Assembly (NCBI GenBank): GCA_021850485.1
Contig: JAJZLY010000011.1
Span: forward strand, 1-9,978
Direction: 5' to 3'
DNA: 9,978 nt
From: Bacillota bacterium
Lineage (GTDB): Bacteria > Bacillota > Sulfobacillia > JAJZYS01 > JAJZLH01
Shown here: positions 4,979-9,978 of the stretch, piece by piece
How the letters are laid out: each line of letters begins with the position of its first letter
Position numbering within the stretch: the first letter of the stretch is position 1
Position numbers and translations under genes: made by a program
Notes under the pieces: model-generated
Databases searched by the model: none
The model's input: the letters and a program-made list of their open reading frames with translations, nothing else
Told to the model about the DNA's origin: nothing

Positions 4979-7070
4979 GGGCCGCCCGCCGCTCCCCCCG
5001 CAGCTCGTCCAGATCCGGATACTCGATGCGGGTGTGGTACACACCGGCCAGCATCCGGGAGAAGGTGCGACCGATCACCCCGATGTCGCGAAGCGTGATT
5101 GGCGACTCGTTCAACTGCCCGTCTTCTAACTTGTCCCGCAAGATCTTGTCCACCATCTGCTCGATCTCCTCCGGCTGATGGCTGGGCATGGCCCGCACCG
5201 CCGCCTCGGTGGAGTCGGCCAGCATCAAGATGGCGGTCTCCCGGCTTTGCGGGCGGGGACCGGGATAGCGGAAGTCCGCCTCTTCCGTCGGCTGGTCGCC
5301 GCCGGCCACGGTCGCCTTGTGGAAGAAATAGCTGACCAAGCTGGTGCCGTGGTGCTCGCCGATGAAGCAGCTGATCTCACGGGGCAGGCGGGCATGCTCC
5401 GCCAGTTCCAAGCCGTCTTGGACATGGCGAATCACGATGGCGGCAGACGCCCGGGGCGAGATCTCGTCGTGCGGGTTGCGCTCGCCCATCTGGTTGTCCA
5501 CGAAAAACGCCGGTCGCCGCACCTTGCCGATGTCGTGGTAGTAGGCGCCGACACGGCACAGCAACCCGTCGGCGCCGATCGCCTCGGCCGCCGCCACGGC
5601 CAGGTTGGAGACGATCAGGGAGTGGTGGTAGGTGCCGGGCGCCTCCAGCATCAGCCGCCGCAGCAGCGGCTGATTGGGGTTGGAGAATTCGAGCAGCCGA
5701 AACGGCGACAAGATGCCGAAGTAGGACTCGAAGAAGGGCAACAGGCCGAGTGCCAGCAGGGTCGAGACCAGAGCGCCGGCCAGAGCCCACAGCACGTCCG
5801 ACCAGACCACAGCGGCCGGTGCCGCCTGCAGCGCAAAGACCTCCGCGGCCAGCACCAAAAAGGCGGCAACCCCGCCCAGCCATAGCGGCGTGCGCAGCAG
5901 GTCGCGCTGATCCCCCAGCCGGCTGGTGACCAGCACCCCGGCCACCGCTTCGCCAATCAGCACGGCCAGGGGTGCAGCCCCGACGCTAAAGGCTCCGGCC
6001 AAGATGGCAGCTAACCCCAAGGTCAGCAGCAGGGCCGTCCAGGCATCCACCAGCACGGCGACCACCACTGCGGCAAAGGGCAATGGCAGGAGCAACGGCG
6101 ACAGCGGCAAAAGCAGGCGGCCGACGATCACGGCGATGACACTAGTCGCCGCCACGGCCAGCAGGCGGGGCCGATCCTGCCACAGAGCCGGCCGAAAGCG
6201 GCTGATCGCCACTGCCCCCATCAGGGCAAAGGCGCAGGCGAACAAGAGCGCATCCCAAAGCGCCGACCACAGGCTGCCGCGATCGACCAACCCCAGCTGC
6301 TGCAGCAGCTGGACCGTGGTCGGAGATAGCACCTCACCTTTGGCCACCAGCAGCTGGCCGGGTTGGACCATCGGCGGCACCAGTGCGCTCTCGGCCCGGG
6401 CGATGGCCTTTTGGGTCTCGCTTGCGGAGTAGATCAAATTGGCCTGGGCGGATTGGTTCAACGCCGCGTCCAGGAACAAGGACTCGGCGCGCGCCAAGGC
6501 GTAGGCCGCAACCCGCTGGTCGAGCGCCGTCTGCTCCGCAGGCAGTTGGTTTTGCTTGTAGGAAGCCTGGGCCAACACCGCCTGGTAGATGTTATCCGCG
6601 GTCTTGCCCAGGTCGCTGATGGTGGCAGCGGGTAGCGCCAGCAGATCGCTGACGGCATAGGCAGGGAGCACCAGGCCGACCTGGGCCTGCCAGGCCGCCA
6701 GCTGGGCGGCGCTGGTCGAGCCCTTCGGCAAGGAGGCCTGCACGTCCAGCACCTCGCCGACCAGCTTGGCGATGGCGTTGTCGCCGGCACTGACAGCAGA
6801 CGTCGATGAGACATAGACCGGGCTCACGGCAGCGGCGGCCTTGGCCTTCTCCACCTGATAGAGCGGACCATCCACAGCCTTTTGGGTGGCGATGATGTCC
6901 ACCGGCGCCACTTCTCCAGCCTTCAAGCTGACGATGGTGGTGGCCTGGGAGACGCCCAGGGTCAGGGCAAAAATAACTGCGAAGGCGATCGCCCACCTGG
7001 TCTCTTTGCCCGGCTTGCGGCGAAGCCACAGGCCCTCCAGTCGCTGCCAGGCAGTGGTGACCGTGCTCAT
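4944..7070 (-). CDS. pgpH: Cyclic-di-AMP phosphodiesterase, 7TM-HD protein PgpH/YqfF
   Basis: A 708-residue membrane protein of the 7TMR-HD family that hydrolyses cyclic-di-AMP, a second messenger tied to potassium, osmotic and cell-wall homeostasis. A first hydrophobic helix at about 27-46 is followed by an extracytoplasmic region (about 48-265) rich in Ala and Gln. Several transmembrane helices follow between about 268 and 447. The cytoplasmic HD domain starts with GTYHHSL near 479. Metal ligands seen are His483, His512-Asp513 in YYHDIGK, His549 in IRHV, His573-His574 in GEHHGT and Asp619 in LADS, so it should be active. The ATG overlaps the phoH stop as ATGA; the end overlaps ybeY. Length matches the family (about 700-720). 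The tail RGERRAARGQ is basic and low-complexity. Confidence 0.95.
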   Translation of the reverse strand: MSTVTTAWQRLEGLWLRRKPGKETRWAIAFAVIFALTLGVSQATTIVSLKAGEVAPVDIIATQKAVDGPLYQVEKAKAAAAVSPVYVSSTSAVSAGDNAIAKLVGEVLDVQASLPKGSTSAAQLAAWQAQVGLVLPAYAVSDLLALPAATISDLGKTADNIYQAVLAQASYKQNQLPAEQTALDQRVAAYALARAESLFLDAALNQSAQANLIYSASETQKAIARAESALVPPMVQPGQLLVAKGEVLSPTTVQLLQQLGLVDRGSLWSALWDALLFACAFALMGAVAISRFRPALWQDRPRLLAVAATSVIAVIVGRLLLPLSPLLLPLPFAAVVVAVLVDAWTALLLTLGLAAILAGAFSVGAAPLAVLIGEAVAGVLVTSRLGDQRDLLRTPLWLGGVAAFLVLAAEVFALQAAPAAVVWSDVLWALAGALVSTLLALGLLPFFESYFGILSPFRLLEFSNPNQPLLRRLMLEAPGTYHHSLIVSNLAVAAAEAIGADGLLCRVGAYYHDIGKVRRPAFFVDNQMGERNPHDEISPRASAAIVIRHVQDGLELAEHARLPREISCFIGEHHGTSLVSYFFHKATVAGGDQPTEEADFRYPGPRPQSRETAILMLADSTEAAVRAMPSHQPEEIEQMVDKILRDKLEDGQLNESPITLRDIGVIGRTFSRMLAGVYHTRIEYPDLDELRGERRAARGQDSSSARQR

Positions 7071-8086
7071 GAGCCTTTGTGCTCGGCTTCGTCGATCAGG
7101 ATCTGGGCCCGCTCGTAGGCCTTGATCACCGCCTGCACCAGAGGATGGCGGACCACGTCGCGCTCGGTGAGGGTGACAAAGGAGATGCCCGGGATATCTT
7201 TGAGCACCTCGCGGGCGTGCATCAGCCCGGAGAGCGAGCCCTTGGGCAGATCGACCTGGGTGACATCACCGGTGATCACGGTCTTGGAATCAAAGCCCAG
7301 CCGGGTGAGAAACATCTTCATCTGCTCAGGGGTGGTGTTTTGGGCCTCGTCCAAAATCACGAACGAATCGTCCAAGGTGCGCCCGCGCATGTAGGCCAGG
7401 GGGGCAATCTCCAACACCCCGCGCTCGCGGTAGCGATCGAACACGTCGATGCCCAAGATGTCGAAGAGTGCGTCGTATAGCGGCCGCAGGTACGGATCGA
7501 CCTTCTCTTGCAGATCGCCCGGCAAAAAACCCAGTTTCTCGCCTGCCTCCACGGCCGGCCGGGTCAGGATGATCCGGCTCACCTCGCGGGCCTTGAAGGC
7601 GGTCACCGCCATCGCCATCGCCAAGTAGGTCTTGCCGGTGCCGGCCGGACCGATGCCGAACACGATGTCGTTGGCCCGGATCGCATCTACATAGGCACGC
7701 TGCCCGTCACTTTTCGGTCGGATCGGCTTGCCGCGCGACGTGGAGACCACCGTGTCAGCAGGCACCGGCGCAAAGTCCCGGGCACTGTCCCGAATCGCCT
7801 GGCGCACTTCCAGCCGGCCGGGGCTGTGCCCACGCCGCACATCGTCCAGCAAAAGCTCCAACACCCGCACCACGGTCTGCCGATGGACCGGGTCGCCGGT
7901 CACGGCCACCTCGTTGCCCCGCGCCACGACGCTGACTGGGATTTCGCCCTCAATCAGCCGCAGGTTCTCATCGAACGGGCCAAACAGGGCACGAGCCTGG
8001 CGGTTGTCCGGGACGACAAACCGAGCGGATTCGGCGGGCGTATGGGCTGCCACGCTAGAGGAGTCAGCTCCCTTCGGGGCCATCAT
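7067..8086 (-). CDS. phoH: PhoH-like ATPase
   Basis: A 339-residue cytoplasmic P-loop ATPase of the PhoH family, whose exact role is unsettled but which is repeatedly linked to RNA metabolism beside ybeY. An N-terminal region of about 110 residues precedes the ATPase core. Walker A is GPAGTGKT at 146-153, Walker B is SFVILDEAQN at 241-250, and TGDVTQVDLPKGSLSGL at 272-288 is the family sensor region; ILTRPAVEAGEKLGFLPGD is a hallmark block. The start is uncertain: ATG at 8086 (or the next ATG at 8083) has only a weak site upstream, while GTG at 8053 has GGGAG 14 bases ahead. It is the first gene of the phoH-pgpH-ybeY-dgkA-recO operon and divergent from the mutase gene. Confidence 0.95.
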   Translation of the reverse strand: MMAPKGADSSSVAAHTPAESARFVVPDNRQARALFGPFDENLRLIEGEIPVSVVARGNEVAVTGDPVHRQTVVRVLELLLDDVRRGHSPGRLEVRQAIRDSARDFAPVPADTVVSTSRGKPIRPKSDGQRAYVDAIRANDIVFGIGPAGTGKTYLAMAMAVTAFKAREVSRIILTRPAVEAGEKLGFLPGDLQEKVDPYLRPLYDALFDILGIDVFDRYRERGVLEIAPLAYMRGRTLDDSFVILDEAQNTTPEQMKMFLTRLGFDSKTVITGDVTQVDLPKGSLSGLMHAREVLKDIPGISFVTLTERDVVRHPLVQAVIKAYERAQILIDEAEHKGS

Positions 8087-8231
8087 ACTACCGCAACCGG
8101 GCCATCACCACAGCGCCCACAGGCAGGAACCCGATGCGGCCGGGTGGTAGCTTACGGCAGGTCGCATCGAGCGGCCCAGGGCGCGACAATGAACTCAATC
8201 ACCAGTCTGCCCCATGAGGAGGACCTTCGCC
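8087..8231. promoter_or_regulatory. Shared divergent control region of phoH and the mutase gene
   Basis: This gap must carry promoters for both directions, but I find no pair of hexamers good enough to assert. It has an imperfect inverted repeat, with CTACCGCAACCGGGCC at 8088-8103 facing CGGCCGGGTGGTAG at 8137-8150; the outer CTACC/GGTAG and the inner GGCC-rich parts match. The repeat covers the region next to the phoH start and could be an operator or a transcript hairpin. The ribosome binding site AGGAGG of the mutase lies at 8217-8222. Confidence 0.4.
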
Positions 8232-9707
8232 TTGGCCACCAAGACGACCAGACGCGGCGGCAAGGGCCCGATCGAGCCCTCCTTGTCCGGGTTGCCCATT
8301 CACCTTTTGTACACCGGAGAAGATCCGCGGCCGCCGCTAGAGCCGCCGGCGGTCTACCCCTACACCCGCGGCATCCACGACACCATGTACCGGGGCAGGC
8401 TGTGGACGATGCGCCAGTTCGCGGGCTTTGGCACCGCTCAAGACACCAACGCCCGCTTCCACTACCTGCTGCAAGGGGGCCAAACCGGCCTGTCGGTGGC
8501 CTTTGACATGCCCACCTTGATGGGGCTGGACGCCGACCACCCGCTGGCCCAGGGCGAAGTGGGCCGTGAGGGCGTGGCCATCTCTACGGTGGCCGACATG
8601 GCGACCTTATTCGACCGCATCCCGCTGGATCAGGTCTCGACCTCGATGACCATCAACGGGCCGGCGCCGGTGCTGTGGGCTTTTTACCTGGCCGTTGCAG
8701 ACGCCCAGGGCGTGCCCTGGACGGCCCTGCGCGGCACCTTGCAGACGGACATCTTAAAGGAGTACATCGCCCAAAAGGAGTGGCTGTTCCCACCGGCACC
8801 GTCCATGCGGCTGATCACTGACATGTTCGCCTTCACGCCGCAGGTACCGCAGTTCAATCCGATCTCGGTGTCCGGATATCACATCCGAGAGGCTGGCTCG
8901 ACCGCCGTCCAAGAGCTGGCCTTCACACTGGCCGCTGGTTTCGCCTATGTCGCCGCCGCCATTGCTGCCGGTTTGGACGTCGACGACTTCGCTCCCCGCA
9001 TCTCGTTTTTCTTCAACGCCCACATCGATTTTTTCGAGGAGATCGCCAAATACCGGGCCGCCCGCCGCATCTGGGCGCGCTGGATGAAAGAGAAATACCA
9101 CGCCCGCTCCGAAAAGAGCCTGAAGCTTCGCTTTCACACCCAGACGGCCGGCTCTTCGCTGACCGCCCAGCAGCCCGAGAACAATATCGTGCGCACCGCT
9201 TTGGAGGCGCTCTCCGCCGTTTTGGGCGGCACCCAGTCGCTGCATACCAACTCCATGGACGAGGTGCTGGCCCTGCCCTCTGAGAAGGCGGTGACCATCG
9301 CCCTGCGCACCCAGCAGATCATCGCCCACGAGGCCGGAGTGGCCCGGACCGTGGATCCACTGGGCGGCAGCTACTTTGTGGAGGCGCTGACCGATGAGAT
9401 GGAGCGCCAGGTGGAAGTCTACCTGGAAGAGATCGACCGCCTGGGCGGCGTGTTGGCGTGTATCGACGGTGGCTACTTCCAGCGGGAGATTGCCGACGCC
9501 GCCTACCGTTACCAGCAAGAGACCGATTCCGGAGAGCGGATTGTGGTTGGTGTCAACGGCTTCACCGAAGACGGCGAGACCCAGCCGATCGATCTGTTGC
9601 GCATCGACCCGGCCATCGGCGCCGTGCGGGCCGAAGCGACATTGGGCGAGATCTGTGGCGCCCTCAAAGAGGTCTTCGGCACCTACCGGGAACGACCAGT
9701 TTTCTAG
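8232..9707 (+). CDS. Coenzyme-B12 acyl-CoA mutase large subunit, isobutyryl-CoA mutase-like, shortened
   Basis: A 491-residue protein of the methylmalonyl-CoA mutase large-subunit family; these enzymes rearrange acyl-CoA carbon skeletons using adenosylcobalamin bound by a separate small subunit. The TIM-barrel blocks are clear: [75 protein letters not shown] (catalytic His217), [20 protein letters not shown] and [17 protein letters not shown]. Two pocket residues that bind the carboxylate in methylmalonyl-CoA mutase, Tyr89 and Arg207 in the Propionibacterium enzyme, are Phe63 and Gln181 here, the pair reported for isobutyryl-CoA mutase. The C-terminus runs from LLRIDPAI straight into [12 protein letters not shown], lacking about 50 residues usual between them; the N-terminus is also short. 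TTG at 8232 is chosen because AGGAGG lies nine bases upstream; an ATG at 8214 contains that site within its own frame. No small subunit is in the window. Confidence 0.9.
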   Translation: MATKTTRRGGKGPIEPSLSGLPIHLLYTGEDPRPPLEPPAVYPYTRGIHDTMYRGRLWTMRQFAGFGTAQDTNARFHYLLQGGQTGLSVAFDMPTLMGLDADHPLAQGEVGREGVAISTVADMATLFDRIPLDQVSTSMTINGPAPVLWAFYLAVADAQGVPWTALRGTLQTDILKEYIAQKEWLFPPAPSMRLITDMFAFTPQVPQFNPISVSGYHIREAGSTAVQELAFTLAAGFAYVAAAIAAGLDVDDFAPRISFFFNAHIDFFEEIAKYRAARRIWARWMKEKYHARSEKSLKLRFHTQTAGSSLTAQQPENNIVRTALEALSAVLGGTQSLHTNSMDEVLALPSEKAVTIALRTQQIIAHEAGVARTVDPLGGSYFVEALTDEMERQVEVYLEEIDRLGGVLACIDGGYFQREIADAAYRYQQETDSGERIVVGVNGFTEDGETQPIDLLRIDPAIGAVRAEATLGEICGALKEVFGTYRERPVF

Positions 9708-9740
9708 ACTGGGCACCCGGGCCGACAGCAGACGGCACCG

Positions 9741-9978
9741 TTAGGCCCTAGCGCCCGTCAGGTGTAGCCCAATCGCTCGCTTGACAGCGCCCAGCCGCCG
9801 TTCGGCCTGCTCGGTTGCCCGGGCCCGGCCGATCTCCAACACCCGCTCCAGTTCGCTGGCGTCTTGCCGGATGCGCGCCGCTTCGTCGCGCAACGGCCCG
9901 ACCACCGCCACCACCTGGTCAGCCACCGCCTGTTTGAAGGCACCGTAGCCGCTATCTCGATAGCGCTCCACCCAACCC
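9741..9978 (-). CDS. trpS: Tryptophan--tRNA ligase, C-terminal end
   Basis: The last 78 or so residues of a class I tryptophanyl-tRNA synthetase, cut by the right window edge. The visible part reads WVERYRDSGYGAFKQAVAD, then a helical VVGPLRDEAARI, and ends with ERVLEIGRARATEQAERRLGAVKRAIGL, as in the TrpS C-terminal helical domain, where GYG-x-F-K is a recurring motif. The catalytic Rossmann domain with HIGH and KMSKS-like motifs would lie outside the window. The gene is convergent with the mutase, with 33 bases between the stop codons and no visible terminator. Assignment rests on a short tail, so it is a little less certain than the full genes. Confidence 0.85.
   Translation of the reverse strand, partial: GWVERYRDSGYGAFKQAVADQVVAVVGPLRDEAARIRQDASELERVLEIGRARATEQAERRLGAVKRAIGLHLTGARA

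Noticed and set aside
4235-5098. 287-residue open frame on the plus strand over dgkA and ybeY
   Set aside because: Proline/arginine-rich translation with no domain; it lies opposite two genes with intact catalytic motifs.
7508-8506. 332-residue open frame on the plus strand spanning phoH and the mutase start
   Set aside because: It reads antisense to phoH and then out of frame through the mutase N-terminus; composition is typical of a shadow frame.
8754-9716. 320-residue open frame on the minus strand antisense to the mutase
   Set aside because: It is fully antisense to a strongly conserved gene, has no recognisable domain and arises from GC-rich codon structure.
1-9978. CRISPR arrays, tRNA or rRNA genes, insertion sequences
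   Set aside because: No regularly spaced repeats, no cloverleaf with a CCA end and no transposase motifs were seen on either strand.

Overview
The window looks like a chromosomal segment of a GC-rich member of the Bacillota (Firmicutes). The minus-strand order phoH, pgpH/yqfF, ybeY, dgkA, recO, then glyQ is the housekeeping order typical of that phylum, and glyQ carries a tRNA-Gly T-box leader. The high GC content, frequent GTG/TTG starts and strong purine-rich ribosome binding sites fit a deep-branching GC-rich lineage (for example the Symbiobacterium, Sulfobacillus or Thermaerobacter type), but genus-level placement is only a guess.

Layout from left to right. Positions 1-585 (minus) hold the N-terminal two thirds of glyQ, cut by the window edge. 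Positions 600-830 hold its T-box riboswitch and a likely promoter. Positions 927-1569 (minus) hold an overlapping antitoxin-toxin pair, a ribbon-helix-helix antitoxin and a PIN-domain VapC toxin, with a repeat-rich candidate operator at 1596-1623. Positions 1737-1847 (minus) hold a 36-residue single-span membrane peptide that is easy to miss. Positions 1984-3228 (minus) encode a cyclic-di-GMP EAL phosphodiesterase with a C-terminal cysteine-bearing PAS domain and no GGDEF domain. Positions 3406-8086 (minus) are a tightly packed operon transcribed phoH, pgpH, ybeY, dgkA, recO, in which every junction overlaps. Positions 8232-9707 (plus) are a divergent coenzyme-B12 acyl-CoA mutase large subunit. 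Positions 9741-9978 (minus) are the C-terminal end of trpS.

How the parts relate. The phoH to recO operon combines RNA maturation (YbeY, PhoH), cyclic-di-AMP breakdown (PgpH), lipid/undecaprenol phosphorylation (DgkA) and recombination repair (RecO). Neither era nor cdd lies between dgkA and recO. The toxin-antitoxin pair, membrane peptide and EAL-PAS gene sit between recO and glyQ, which are neighbours in many Bacillota, so this stretch looks like an accessory insertion into a conserved block.

The most interesting points are: (1) the glyQ T-box, whose antiterminator 3' strand can also pair with the glyQ Shine-Dalgarno sequence, suggesting translational rather than (or besides) transcriptional control; (2) the mutase, whose substrate-pocket residues (Phe and Gln at the positions of Tyr89 and Arg207 of methylmalonyl-CoA mutase) point to isobutyryl-CoA mutase-like specificity, and which lacks about 50 residues near its C-terminus; (3) the unannotated hydrophobic peptide; (4) the EAL-PAS protein with the order reversed from the usual sensor-first layout. 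I did not find a clearly novel multi-gene system.
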